NCBI GenBank assembly: GCA_030220185.1
Contig: JASPKZ010007296.1
Span: forward strand, 848,501-912,500
Direction of reading: 5' to 3'
Length of the DNA stretch: 64,000 bases
From: Diploptera punctata
Taxonomy: Eukaryota; Arthropoda; Insecta; Blattodea; Blaberidae
Shown here piece after piece: positions 41,095-52,371 of the stretch. The translations under genes and the position numbers were made by a program. The notes under the pieces are model-generated. The model ran no database searches. It saw nothing but the letters and a program-made list of their open reading frames with translations, and had not been told where the DNA came from. Position 1 is the first letter of the stretch, and every line of letters starts with the position of its first letter.

Positions 41095-41740
41095 TCAAGT
41101 AAATTTGAAGAAGTGGCTGAATTCAAATACCAAAGAGTAATAATTACAAATGGGAAATAGATGCATAAAGAAATTAAACAAAGTCTCAATTCAGGAAATG
41201 TATGCTATTATGCATTACAGGGGCTCTTATCGTCCCAACATCTCTCAGAAAACTTAAAACTAAAAATATATAAAACTGTTATTCTTCTAGTTATATGGAC
41301 GTGAAAAGAGGATTCTTATTTTAAGGGAGGAGAAAAGATTACGAGTGTTTGAGAATGAAGTTCTAAGAAAATTATTGGACCAAAGAGAGATGAACAGACA
41401 GGCGATTCGAGAAGACTACATAACAGTAAGCTACATGATTTCTATAGGAAACCAGATATAATAAGAACAGTTAAATCTCGTAATCTGCGATGGGTTGGAC
41501 ATGTGGCGACAATGGGGAGTGAAAGAGGGGATGGAAGCTTCTTGAAGGGGAATCAGAGGGAAAACACTCAGATGTTAGGACAAGAATGAGGTGGGAGAAT
41601 ATATTAACTATGATTTGAAGGAAGTAGATTGTACAGGGGGTGATTGGAAAACATTACTTCGGGATAGGGATGTGTGGAGAATTTATGTCCGCGCAGCCAT
41701 GAACCTACGGGTTCGATATTGCCAGTGAGCGAGTGAGTAT
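41095..41740 (+). pseudogene. LINE-A fragment, RT palm end to 3' terminus
   Basis: It starts at the FEEVAEFKYLG-type block (TTTGAAGAAGTGGCTGAATT) and runs through AACTAAAAATATATAAAACT. It ends CGGGTTCGATATTGCCAGTG near 41728. Many small deletions; no frame longer than 60 codons survives. Confidence 0.87.
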
Positions 41741-41744
41741 ATTA

Positions 41745-42147
41745 TAGTGGAGTATGGAACTGAGAACCTGTCACTATTATACAAGCATCGAAGTATATAA
41801 TAGAAATGGGAATGAAATATCTAATAAAAGCAGTAGTTAAGATGCAACGAGATAGAATAAAAATAATAGAATAAGAAAAGAGATCAGACATAAGAAGACA
41901 TTACTAGAGGCCATTGAAGAGAGGCAACTGAAGAGGTTTGGGCATGTATGCCATATATCAGATGAATGTAAATCCAAATAAGTAATGTAAATGAGAACAG
42001 AAGGAAGATTGGTAGATGAAGATATAGAATTAAATGGGAAAATATATGGACAGAATAGGATGAAAGTGAGGCAAAATAGTGGGAATAATGTGCAAGGATA
42101 GAAGCCGAAGGAGGGAATGGGTAGATCTCTTTTTATTTCTCATGGAA

Positions 42148-42182
<35 letters not shown>
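41745..42182 (+). pseudogene. LINE 3' fragment of another family, (AT)n tail
   Basis: Reads EMKYLIKAVVKMQRDRIKNN, then LLEAIEERQLKRFGHV near 41815-41950, the post-RT region. It ends in (AT)n at 42150-42182. Strongly decayed. Confidence 0.7.
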
Positions 42183-42187
<5 letters not shown>

Positions 42188-42724
42188 CACACTAGCTGCC
42201 CGGCGAACGTCGTATCGCCTTTAATATTTTTACGTTAATTTTTTCGATGTTTTAATAGTTATCTGCTATTCGGGGCGGAAACAAATCCAACAAATCAAAG
42301 ATCATAAAAATCGGTCCAGCCGTTCTTGAGTTATAAATAGTGTAACTAATCCGACTTGGTTTTATATATATGGAAGTCCCGGCCACGCGTTGCTGTGGCT
42401 AAGGTATACGTTAAATTATGTTCTAGTAAACTAAGTGAGAAATATAAATCAGAAAGTTTTTGTTTTAAACAAACCATTTTTTATTTCTGGTACGTTAACT
42501 ACACCCGGTATAAATATGGGTGGTGGTTTATGTGGAAGTGGTTTTGTTGATTGAGATGAATTTATGTTGTCTGAATTCTCAGTATCATCCATAAGTGTAT
42601 CATAAGGATTATATTATTATTGATGGAATATTTTGAGGAGGCTTGTTGATTTCATTATACTTTCGTTTTTTTTTTTCTACGAACTTGTTGGCAGTTTGGA
42701 TTCTCATCATCATCAAGAAGTCTC

Positions 42725-43703
42725 TGTATAGTAATATCATCTTGTGATATATTATAGTTATCTTGTTTTTCATTTAATTGAGGCATGGAGATTGCTTCTG
42801 TAATACCTTATGCATATTATTATAACTAAACAGACTTACTTACAATTCTGTTATTCCGTTTCTTAGGACCTTCATATGTTTTTAATTTGACATTCTTCTT
42901 AAATGTAAGATTTATGTCACATAGGCCTATACCAATTTGCGGAAATTCACTTGATATCTTATCATTCATGGTCTCTAGAACTGATTCGCCATGTTGTTCA
43001 ATGTCCCTTCTCGGTCCAGTTAAATTTTAATTAAGTTGCTGCCTTTCAGCCAGATTACTTAAAACTAATACTTACACACGAAATTAATATTATTATCAAT
43101 ATATTGAAAATAAAATAAACACAAACACACTTAAATTATGAAATAATCAATATTCGTAATTCAATTGAAATTCGCGGTTGCAACAAAAAGCACAGCCACC
43201 TGGTTAAATAATAATTGTATAGTAGTATCATCTTGTGATATATTATAGTCATCTTGTTTTTCATTTAACTGAGGCATGGAGATTGTTTCTGTAATATTAG
43301 GCATATTATTATAAATAACAGACTTACTTACAGTTCTCTTATTCCGTTCCTTAGGACCTTCATATATTTTTAAATTGACATTCTTCTTAAATATAAGATT
43401 TATGTCACATAGGCCTATACCAATTTGCGGAAATTCACTTGATATCTTATCATTTATGGTCTCTAGAACTGATTCGCCATATTGTTCAATGTCCCTTCTC
43501 GGTCCAGTTAAATTTAAATTAAGATGCTGTCTTTCAGCCAGATTACTTAAAACTAATACTTACACACGAAATTAATATTATTATGAATATATTGAAAATA
43601 AAATAAACACTGAACACACTCAAATTATAAAATAATCAATATTTGTAATTCAATTGAAATTCGCGGTTGCAACAAAAAGCACAGCCACCTGGTTAAATAA
43701 TAA
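42725..43703 (-). repeat. Tandem duplication, about 490 bp unit, with exon-like ORF
   Basis: Copy 1 (42725-43213) and copy 2 (43216-43703) are highly similar. On the minus strand of copy 2 an open stretch from about 43575 to 43190 reads SNLAERQHLNLNLTGPRRDI, then SSEFPQIGIGLCDINLIFKK, then EGPKERNKRT. A strong splice donor, ACT-GTAAGTAAG, lies at about 43335 and is preserved in both copies. Copy 1 has an in-frame TAA near 43030. It may be a host exon captured by the Helitron-like element, or simply spacer with an open frame. I recognise no domain. Confidence 0.7.
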
Positions 43704-43804
43704 ACATACCAATTACCTTACACCGTCATCTGTTAGAATCGTATGGAACTCACAGATAATTATAACTCTTTGTTAAATAATAAACAAATAATTTGCATAC
43801 TTAG

Positions 43805-44335
43805 GAAGTGTATTTGCAGAGTATAAGAGTGACATTGATTCAAAATTACAAAAATATAATAAAATTAATGGGGTAATACGAAGACATTTTGGTAAACAGA
43901 TGAGGACAGAGACAAAACTAAGATTACATAACGTCACATCAAAAGCTGCTCTAAAATACGGAAGTGAAATTTGGATTTTAAATAAAAGAAACTCTCATAA
44001 ACTTAAGTAAGCCAAATGCGCTTCTTACGATCATTGTTAGGAGTTAATAGACTGGATCACCAAAGGAACACTACTATCAGAGGAAAACTTGGAGTAGCAA
44101 GTTTAAATGAAGATATCCAAAAATACCAACAAGAATGGAAAAATCATCTGAGAAGAATGGCAAGAAATAGACTTCCAAAATTGGCATTCCAATATACCCC
44201 AACTGGACATAGGGACCAAGGAAGACCAAAACATCGGTGGAAAGATCAAGACCATCTTCGCTAGGTTTACCGTACAGGCCACATGGCCTAAAACGAATTT
44301 GTTCATGATGATGATGATTATAAAAGATAATGCGA
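43805..44335 (+). pseudogene. LINE 3' fragment with (GAT)n tail
   Basis: First frame: FAEYKSDIDSKLQKYNKING, then LKYGSEIWILNKRNSHKLK. After a one-base shift near 44012 comes MRFLRSLLGVNRLDHQRN, then EWKNHLRRMARNRLPKLAF and GRPKHRWKDQ. The 3' UTR has TACAGGCCACATGGCCTAAA, shared with 9265-9600, and a (GAT)n tail at about 44305-44320. It lies within the Helitron-like element. Confidence 0.87.
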
Positions 44336-44569
44336 CTATAAATTTAGTTATAAACAACCGTAGGTCTCAATTGGACCAAACAGCACACGGTGTGAAAAAT
44401 TTTATTAAAATCGGTTCAGTAGTTTAGGATTCCATCGCGGACAAACAACGTGACACGTAATTTTTATATATTAAGATACCATATTCAGTTATGATAGCAT
44501 CTGTTCATTTCACATGTGATTATTTAGTGAAAACTTCTAATAATAGTAATAATAATAATAAGGCACTGC

Positions 44570-44815
44570 TCTAGAAGCCGGAAGGTCGAGGGTTGGAGTC
44601 CCGGTGGGGTCAGGATTTTTAAACTGATCCAAACCTTCTGGCGGCACCATGACTCTGGGGTCGACTCAGCCTCTAACAGAAATGAGTTGTTCTGGGGGTA
44701 AATACGGTCGTTATGCAGGCTGACATCAAGTGTCGAGTGTCCAGAAAGTGGGAGCCATAACCTCCTACTACCCCAAGGGCCTCCCGAGGTCTGTAGTGGG
44801 ATACCTTTACCTTTG
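44570..44815 (+). repeat. SINE6 copy with tRNA-like head
   Basis: The head reads GCACTGCTCTAGAAGCCGGA with GGTCGAGGGTTGGAGTCCC as the B-box area. The body includes CCTTCTGGCGGCACCATGAC and the end GGGATACCTTTACCTTTGC. Preceded by a short (AAT)n run. Confidence 0.88.
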
Positions 44816-45009
44816 CTAATACTAAATCTATTAGTACAAAATGAACTTAAAAAATAAGTACAATACATTTTAATAAAACATGTACAAACAAAGTATTAAA
44901 TTAACTGAAGGTACTATAAAATATACAAAAAAAAAAGAATGTTTAATGTAGAAGTTTTATACATGCCATTTTTTTCCTTGAAAAAGACTACAGAGAACAG
45001 CTCCTGATT

Positions 45010-45545
45010 TCATCATCATCATCATAGTACATTCACGAATTTAGGCCATTTGTTGACCTGTTTCGGCCTCAAGAGAAACACCATCCAGAAGTCTTTTGAG
45101 TGGACGTCCTGGTCTTCTTCTTCCTGCGGGTTGATATCTTAACATTAGTTTGGGTATTCTGTGATCTTCCATTCGATGAACATGTTGTATCCATCTTGAC
45201 TTATAATCAGAAATTTTGTTTTCTAAAGATTCCATGTGTAATTCTTCTAAGATGTCTTCATTTTTTTTGTGATCTAGTAGTGTGTATCCTGCAGTCCTCC
45301 GAAGATATCTCATTTCAGCAGATCTAAGTCTCTGTATATCCTTCTGTTTCAACGTCCATACTTCGCTACCATACAAAAGAGTTGGAAGAGCCAGTGTTTT
45401 ATACACTTTCAGTCTTGAATGCTTTTGGACTAACTGTGGCTTGAAGATAGAATTTATTAACCCTAAAATTCTTAAAAATTTAGATATTTTTGCATTTACA
45501 TCCTTTTCTTCTTCATATGAGATCTGATTTTCACTGATAGATAAT
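45010..45545 (-). pseudogene. LINE fragment: RT C-terminal region, fairly intact
   Basis: From about 45545 down: ENQISYEEEKDVNAKISKFL, RILGLINSIFKPQLVQKHSR, then the open frame 45406-45041 with MYKTLALPTLLYGSEVWTLK, RSAEMRYLRRTAGYTLLDHK, HRMEDHRIPKLMLRYQ and RRPGRPLKRLLDG. A (CAT)n tail lies at 45011-45025. The RT catalytic core is missing. It is related to 35820-36475 but a distinct family from LINE-A. Confidence 0.88.
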
Positions 45546-45744
45546 TCTAATAACGGAAAAATGGATCGATGAAAGAAGAATAAAATAGGATGTTCGATGA
45601 TACGGTATATTTAATACTCCACTTAGTGGTGTCGTTACGATTGGAGGATAACAGTCGGAAGCGAGTTTACATATGGATTAGAGGTGTGAATAAAAGAGTA
45701 AGAGAATGCAATGATCTTCTGTCGAAGCAAAGTCTTTCATTCAG

Positions 45745-46990
45745 ATGGCGAAATGTGGTCATACTTTCAGATATTATAAAGTACATACATTTTTCACTGA
45801 GGAATATGAAGCATTGAAGTGCGGAGAACCAACAATATCTGTGCCAAGTGTTATAGAAAGAACTGCAGCGGCTACTGGTGTATCTTCTCGCAGTGTTAAT
45901 AGAATTAAAAAAAAACAGAAAGAGGCCGTAGCAAGTGACAGTGTTTTACGGACACCAGGGAAGAAGCGCCCTAACAGTACCCCTAAGAAAACGATAATAG
46001 ATTCATTCTCTGCAGCTGCTATAAGACGTGTTATATATTCTTTATACAGATCAGATTGCATTCCTAGTTTGAACGATAGGCCTATGCGAAATGCCCTAAT
46101 TAAATATAAGTTATTCAGTGGGAGTGTATGGAGTTTGAGAGAAACTCTTAGAAAAATCAACTTTCGATATGTTAAAAATATACAAGGATGGAAATTCTTA
46201 ATGGAAAGGCCGTACGTTGTCTCAAAAAGATTAAAATTTTAAGAACAATTAGGGAACTGCGGGCTATTGGTCGCGCTGTTATTTACCTGGATGAAACTTG
46301 GGTTAATGAAAACCATACTTTGGAAGGCCCAAGACAATGACATTGATTCCCCTTAAAAACTCCAATAGGTAAAGGTCAACGCTTCATCATATTACACGCC
46401 GGATGTTCTACTGGTTTCATTCCTAACGCCCTTCTCACATTCAAATCAAAATCAACTAAGGATTACCACGAAGAAATGTTTTTAAGAACTGGTTTATTAA
46501 TCAATTACTCCCAAACATTCCTCCTAACAGTATTATTGTTATGGACAATGCTTCCTACCATTCCAAAGAAATCAATAAGGCACCAATTTCATCAACAACC
46601 AAATCCGAAATGCAGTCCTGGCTTCATAATAAAAATATTGAATTTGACCCACAATCAACAAAACCTGTATTATACGATTTGATTAAGATTAAGAAAGATA
46701 ATTTTAGAACATTTGAAATTGATAATATTGCGGCTATGCACTCCCACACAGTAGTAAGACTTCCTCTGTATCATTGTGACTTAAACGCAATCAAGTTAAT
46801 ATGGGCTCAAGTAAAAAATGATGTTGCTAAACAAAACACAACATTTAAAAGTAGTGACGTGAATGCGTTATTTCAGAGTGCTGTGTTAAAAGTGACTGCA
46901 GAAAATTGGAGAGAGCGTGTGAACACACTGAAAAGATTGAAGAGTCATATTGAAAATGAAGACATAGAAACGTGCCAGGAAGAATCTTAG
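45745..46990 (+). pseudogene. DDE transposase of the IS630-Tc1 superfamily, catalytic Glu lost
   Basis: Frame 1 (45745-46215) has the N-terminal DNA-binding part: TAAATGVSSRSVNRIKKKQ, then RTPGKKRPNS. After a shift near 46215 comes RAIGRAVIYLDETWVNENHT with the first Asp (LDET). GKGQRFIILHAG and NALLTFKSKSTKDYHEEM follow. After a second shift near 46497 come NSIIVMDNASYHS (second Asp) and RLPLYHCDLNAIKLIWAQVK. In this family the last block is normally LNPIELIW; here Glu is Lys, so even a repaired frame would lack the third catalytic residue. About 410 residues in all. TIRs were not identified. Confidence 0.88.
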
Positions 46991-47447
46991 AAGAATGGAA
47001 TGCCGCCACTGATCATGTTCACTACAGAGAGTGTCTGCCCTACCGCTGTCACAGTGAATATATATGTGTATGAGTGAGAAAGAAGATGGCGAGTACTCTC
47101 TTTCTCTTTCTAAATATTCTAGACAAGTTAGTCCTCATGGACTATACAAACATGTCTGATATAGTACTCGGACACATTAACTATCAATGCGGAAAAACTG
47201 GGAACTAAAAGAATGTGGTAAGAGTGAATAGGGGTTGCAGGTAGTTAGACCCTCGTCTCAGGTTGTAGTGACAGTGTTTACTTTCGGTTAATCCTGTATA
47301 GGCAGTTGTTAATTACAACTAACCCTATATTCACAATCAAAGGCCTTGAAATTATTAAGAAAGTTATATAGTTTAGCGAGAAGAAGAAAATAAAGGACGA
47401 TTTGAAAATTCCTATCCATAATAATAATAATTTTTGTATTGTATTGT
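46991..47447. other. No gene seen
   Basis: Ordinary sequence downstream of the transposase pseudogene. It probably includes its 3' flank, but no TIR could be matched. Confidence 0.4.
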
Positions 47448-47610
47448 AAGCCTATGTTTTCCCTTTACAGAGATTTAGGAGCTTTTCCCCATACAGGGAA
47501 GAATTTGAACCATACTAATTTAGTTACACTTGTTTTCGTATAGATGCCATTTTTGAGTGGTCCGTGGTCAGCGTTCCGCCTCATACTGACATCTAGCAAA
47601 CCAAGGTAGT
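47448..47610 (+). repeat. Family-7 repeat, uninterrupted copy
   Basis: GTAAGCCTATGTTTTCCC, AGCTTTTCCCCATACAGGG, TACTAATTTAGTTACACTTG and GTGGTCAGCGTTCCGCCTCA in one piece. It is the empty-site counterpart of the interrupted copy at 26510-27545. Confidence 0.8.
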
Positions 47611-47844
47611 ACTAGGACGGGAAAATTCGGTAAATTTTGCTTAGAGACCTTTTCATTCAGGCTTAAGGATTTTTTACGAGCCTGAAAATCTTCAGACTCG
47701 GGACCCACGGCTTAAAGTCCCTCCCGGAGGACTTGCTACTTGGATTTTTCCGTCCTAAAAAATCCATCGACCCCGGCCGGGTTTGAACCCGCGACCCTCG
47801 GGACCAGAGGCAAGGAGCATAACCACTAGTCCACCGCGGCCGAT
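47611..47844 (-). repeat. SINE2 copy, well preserved
   Basis: The minus strand starts GGCCGCGGTGGACTAGTGGT at 47844 with an intact A-box-like stretch and the B box GCGGGTTCAAACCCGGCC. The body runs to CCTAGTACTACCTTGG near 47611. The best SINE2 copy in the window. Confidence 0.94.
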
Positions 47845-48039
47845 ATAATAATAATAATAATGGCAGTAGTAGTATTTTTTTATTCAATGCAACCACATTG
47901 TCATTTCCACATTCTGGTATTCTCTCCTGGCATGGTGTTATTGTAACTCACCTCTGTCTCGATGATATATGCGTGATGATAGTGGTAATGATGCGCCAGG
48001 AGAGGCCTTAAATCTAAACTTAAATGAATATGATAATGA

Positions 48040-48215
48040 TGGGTAGATGATATTTGGGGATCGTTTGGGCCTTAAAGTTTCCTGACATTTGTCTTACAGG
48101 TGACGAAAAACCCCGAAAAAAAACCATCACCTAGGAAACTTGTCCCCACCGGGGATCGAATCGGGGCCCACTGCATAACAAGGCAGCACGTTACTTCGAG
48201 ACCACAGCGGTGGAT
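48040..48215 (-). repeat. SINE3 copy, head and first half
   Basis: The minus strand starts GTGGTCTCGAAGTAACGTGC with the B box CCGATTCGATCCCCGG; the body ends near 48045. The 3' half is absent. A SINE4-like scrap (GCGCCAGGAGAGGCCTTAAA) lies just upstream at 47990-48015. Confidence 0.85.
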
Positions 48216-48264
48216 GATGATGATGATGATATTAATAATTAATAATAATAATAATAATAAACAA

Positions 48265-48810
48265 TAATTACAAATAGGAATGAGGTGCACAAAGAAATTA
48301 AACATAGGCTCAATTCTGGAAATGCGTACTATTGTGCATTACAGGGACTTTTGTCGTTCCACTCCTTTCAAAACACGTTAAATTGAAAATATATAAAAGT
48401 ATTATTCTACCAATTATATGGATGCGAGGAAAGAAGATTACGAGTATTTGAGAATAAAGTTCTTGGGAAAATTTTTTGACCAAAGAGAGATGAACAGACA
48501 GGTGAATGGAGAATACTACATTTGAGTGAACTTCATGGTCTTTGTAGGAAGCCAGATATAATGAGAACAGCTAATTCTCGTAGACTACGATGAGCAGGAC
48601 ATGTGACACGAATTGGGAGTGAAAGACGTTCATGAAAGCTTCTTATTGGAAAACCAGAGGGAAAACGCTCGGTTGGTAGACCAAGAATGAGGTGGGAGAA
48701 TACAATTAATCATGATTTGAGGGAAGTAGATTATACAGGGGTGATTGGAAAGCATTAGGTCAGGAGAGGGATGTATAGAGATCTTATTCCGCGCGGCCAT
48801 GAACGTTTTA
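48265..48810 (+). pseudogene. LINE-A fragment
   Basis: It begins at ACAATAATTACAAATAGGAA (the ITNRNE region). It passes AATTGAAAATATATAAAAGT and GGTAGACCAAGAATGAGGTG and ends near 48805 (CGCGCGGCCATGAAC) without the last bases. Frame-broken. Confidence 0.87.
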
Positions 48811-49238
48811 ACTTGAACAAATACAATAAATGAATACCTAATTCTTTAGTAATGCTTGTTTTCCTTCAACATTTGTCTGACAGACAGCAGCTGGAAAACA
48901 GTGTTGATTTAATCTGTTTGTGTGCCACATAATACAGAAATCATAGGCATACAAACTGCGACAATCTTTCATGAACTTCATCTGCTATTTCAAATAGGTC
49001 TACCACTATATTTTGCCACTGATTATAACACTTGCCCAGTCATTAACTTGTACCAAGGGTGGAAGGATATATTTTTCCCCTCTTGAACACTAGCGCCTTT
49101 GCTTCCCCTCACCGGCTAAAACGTTAATGTTTTGGGTAGTACAATATTTATGAATCGTTGAAGCTTGTTTGACAGTTCAGTGTTCAAGTCAGTCTGTCAT
49201 AATAATTAAAATGTGACATGACAAGTGCCTGTTCTATA
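48811..49238. other. No gene seen
   Basis: Ordinary sequence. AACACTAGCGCCTTTGCTTC at 49087 resembles TTTTAGCGCTAGTGTCGCC at 50320 in inverse orientation, which could be an eroded repeat. Confidence 0.35.
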
Positions 49239-49527
49239 ATTCATTCGCTCTTAAGGTGATCCTCGTCAAAACAAAACCATGTGACCTGCTCACTTTTCAT
49301 TGGTTAGTGATACCGACGTACGATGTAGAAGCAATATGTACGCGAAAAAGTAATTCATTTTATTAAATTAAAATTATGTCCTCTGAATATACTTGTTATT
49401 TTTCGCGAATAAAAATATTAATATTGAAAACATAGAAAATATTGTAAAATATATCTAATCACAATTACAACTTAAAATAATTTCTTACATATGGATGATA
49501 CATTCGAGTATGGTTTAAGCCGACAAC

Positions 49528-50060
49528 ATGGCTGAAAGTGTCAAGTTTTCTGTTGCCGTGTCGCCAACTAAATTTGTAAGACACAAGTGTGGCAAACCTT
49601 TGACTAATGGTCAAAAACAGTTATTTTAAACGTATTTCACAAGTTTAGTGAAAAGAATCCAGAACTTCCAGTAAAAATTATAGTGAATTTAACATCTGAG
49701 TTTACCGGTGTGTCGTGTACAAGTATTAATAGTGCTCGGAAAAAAAAAACACACGTGGTAAGGTTGTAACTCCCGGTAAAAAAGGAAACGTGTGCAATAT
49801 GCTTTTAATAAGTGTGATAAATTTGTGGTAAATGCAATTCGAGTAGTAGTGCTTAATTTATTTTTAAAAAATGAACCCCCTACAATTGATAAAGTACTGA
49901 AACAAGTAAATAGTGATTCAGAACTGCCTGATTAAAAAAAAACACGTTTTACAAAATATTATGTGAAATCGGGTTTGAATTTGTTAAAAGAAATCAAAGG
50001 AGTTTTGTTATAGATCGCGATGATATTTTACTATGGAGAAGGGATTACTTACTTTAATAT
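49528..50060 (+). pseudogene. Tc1-superfamily transposase N-terminal remnant
   Basis: The frame starts MAESVKFSVAVSPTKFVRHK. Corrected reading recovers LTSEFTGVSCTSINSARKK (helix-turn-helix), a TPGKK-like piece, FNKCDKFVVNAIR, LKNEPPTIDKVLKQVNSDSE and RNQRSFVIDRDDILLWRRDY. Layout parallels the first part of the transposase at 45745-46990. The DDE core is missing. Several frameshifts. Confidence 0.75.
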
Positions 50061-50458
50061 TGAGTTTAGAATATACTGTATAACTTATATTTAACTCGGG
50101 AGAGGTATACCAAAATAATTGTGTGATTTTAAATAAATGTCAATAATCTCAACCTTGAACCACAAATTCTAAAGATGTAAATAAAAATATGCAGTGGTGC
50201 GGTGACAGTATCCCATTTTCCCCAAGTCTACCGTTATGTTAGACATCAAACAAAAGAGGAAGAATGCAGTGGCAGGTATTACACATCCAAGTTAACTGTT
50301 CACGGGCGGAGGGGAAGAGTTTTAGCGCTAGTGTCGCCGATCTACTGAATCTGTGGAAGGGATGTAGGAGAAAACTGTACATCCGATCACGTATTGAAAT
50401 TTTTCAACTTCAAATGTGGGGGAGAATCTCTAAACACGTGTGAAAGATCTTAACATGG

Positions 50459-50790
50459 TTGTCAAATTAGTCATTTAAGCACCGAACGCTCAAGCGGTCG
50501 GATCATTTAAAATCACAGTATTTGTCGTCTCTCTGTTACCAGCCTGACAATAAATCACAAGTGACAACATGCAATGAGAAGGGCAAGGAAGAGACAGCTC
50601 ATTCCTAGGCGTAACCCCAAAATTAACAGGGTTGTCAAGTTAGTCATTCTGCCACTGACCGCGCAGAAGGACGGATCAATAAAATACATAGTATTTGTCA
50701 GCTCTCTACCTGCCAATCAAACAACATAATTCAAAGGACAGGAAGTGGCAACATAGTAAGGGGTAGAAAGAGAAAGACAGTTTGTTAGTT
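50459..50790 (+). repeat. Diverged tandem duplication, about 172 bp unit
   Basis: Copy 1 starts GTTGTCAAATTAGTCATTTA at 50459; copy 2 starts GTTGTCAAGTTAGTCATTCT at 50631. ACAGTATTTGTCGTCTCTCT and ATAGTATTTGTCAGCTCTCT follow at the same offset. Non-coding; family unknown. Confidence 0.72.
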
Positions 50791-50934
50791 AACATATTTT
50801 CCGCCTGCACAAAACACTTGGATGGGTAATATGTGGGCACAGAGTGACATATTCCAAGAATTAATACTAATTCTTACCCACCACTCAACTGCTATTTATT
50901 CTGCTGCTAAAATTCGTACTATCAATGTCACAGA

Positions 50935-51120
50935 GTACCAGAGAAGAAAGTGGACGAGTTGCGCGTACATGCCACAGGCGGCGCTAGTGTAATACAACTA
51001 ACGACACCTAAATTTTTTCGGTTCTTTTTTTGGTACTAATATGAAATTCAGCACCGCCTGGTGGTAAAATTATGAATTATAATTATATAACGCCATCTGG
51101 TGAATAATTATGGAATTTAA
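50935..51120 (-). repeat. Unnamed dispersed repeat, inverse of 32670-32860
   Basis: CATGCCACAGGCGGCGCTAG, TTTTTTTGGTACTAATATGA and AACGCCATCTGGTG match the antisense of 32670-32860. A following stretch (51235-51300, GTGCATTATGAGCTCTTTT) also matches the antisense of 32310-32390. So at the two loci this repeat lies in opposite orientation relative to the transposase fragment. Confidence 0.65.
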
Positions 51121-52092
51121 CTTTTATAGGAATAAATAACGTATTAATAAATCTTAAATTGTGGAATTATGTATACCCACCCAGTCTCTCAGACCTACAG
51201 ATTTTCTTTAATTTTAACAGAAAGGAAGAATGGAAATAAATAAAACATGTTAATTTATTTTCGTTTATTAAAATTTTAAAACGTGCATTATGAGCTCTTT
51301 TAATAAATATGTACAATTGACCTACCCCCTTATTCTCACATACATATTTTATACAATATTTATTAAATAACCTTAGCCATGTCGTACATCTGTCCATTAT
51401 AAAGTCACATTTTTAAAATGTTTATTAGAAATGGCTGTACACTAACATCACTCTTCCTAACCTAACAAATCTTAGAATTTTATCACTTCTAGTAGGTTTA
51501 TCTTTGAAAATAGATTCACATTAAAAATGTAAACAAGCTTGAATTTACTTACAAATTAGAGTAAAATAAAATCTAAGTAATGATTTTAACTTTCGATAAT
51601 TTACAGTACCGTCTACATAGAACGAAAGGATAGCAGTTAAAAATTTAAATTTACAAAATGGCTAACTTCCCATAATCCCGAGTGAACACCGTTAAACACG
51701 CCGTGTGCCTTGCATTTGTTTTATTTAGTTACATATTCTGTTACTACGAAACAGCGCTACCATTGTAGTTTGCTCATTGTAGTTTCATCGTAAACGACCG
51801 AAATTTTTTAGATGTCACTGTACTCAGTTTCCCCTCTATTCGAAGTTTCTCTATGTATCAATGTAACTACAAAAAATCAAGTATTTTATATAGTATTTGA
51901 CTTCGTTTATTAAACTAGTTTACTGCATACCATACTTATATGTCTTATATACTTCACACGTGGTCCCTGTCAAAATGACAGTAATTGTGGCGCGAATGGC
52001 GAAGGATACAATTTGCGTTTGTTTATGTTAGGATAACTCTAAGAGCGAATGAAGTATATAGTGTTTGTTTAAACTGCATAGATAGAATGTAT
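51121..52092. other. No gene seen
   Basis: AT-rich sequence. A 76-codon minus frame (51397-51167) shows no family features. Contains the right end of the tentative transposon at 52034-52054. Confidence 0.4.
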
Positions 52093-52371
52093 TTTATACT
52101 CCAGCCCCTGACGTCTTCACGACAGTGTTGCCGATATTGATATTATGTGGGAGGGGCCGCTTTATGTATGCGGTTAGTAGAAATACAGCTGACAACATCT
52201 CAGCAATTTCAAACCTTACTAGCGCGCTATAGCGGCGTCAAGAGCAGTGATTGGTTGTGTCAGACGTTTACTGTCCCTCAACTATCCCCTTATTGGCAGT
52301 AGAGGGTGCGTTTCTCCTTTTACGCCTCGCAACCTAAACTTCAGAGCCGGATAATCAGCGGCTTAGGTATA
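52093..52371 (-). promoter_or_regulatory. Promoter-like dispersed module, copy 2
   Basis: Inverted copy of 19030-19318. On the minus strand it ends GGCTGGAGTATAAAATAC, with a TATA-like motif at about 52093. No coding sequence follows; the next 40 bp lead into the right end of the tentative transposon. Confidence 0.6.

Larger units (their letters stand above)
42192..44476 (-). mobile_element. Helitron-like element with internal duplication and LINE insertion
   Basis: On the minus strand the 5' end is TCTTAATATATAAAAATTAC after A (44476). The 3' end reads GGCGATACGACGTTCGCC, a 5 bp stem hairpin, then GGGCAG and CTAG before T (42192). This is the same architecture as 4505-5724. Both ends also carry CTGAACCGATTT- or GGACCGATTT-like text. 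A second, older 3'-end remnant (GCAACGCGTGGCCGGGACTT, minus) lies at about 42370-42400. Inside are a tandem duplication (42725-43703) and a LINE fragment (43805-44335). No Rep/helicase found. Confidence 0.72.
49239..52054 (+). mobile_element. Possible 2.8 kb TA-flanked transposon with a broken transposase
   Basis: TTCATTCGCTCTTAAGGTGA near 49240 matches, inverted, the right end TAACTCTAAGAGCGAATGAA (52034-52053). About 17 of 21 bases agree, with TA on each outer side (49237-49238 and 52055-52056). The left part holds a transposase N-terminal remnant. The rest contains tandem and dispersed repeats, so other insertions or a non-autonomous filler are present. The right TIR is short, so the delimitation is tentative. 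Confidence 0.55.
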
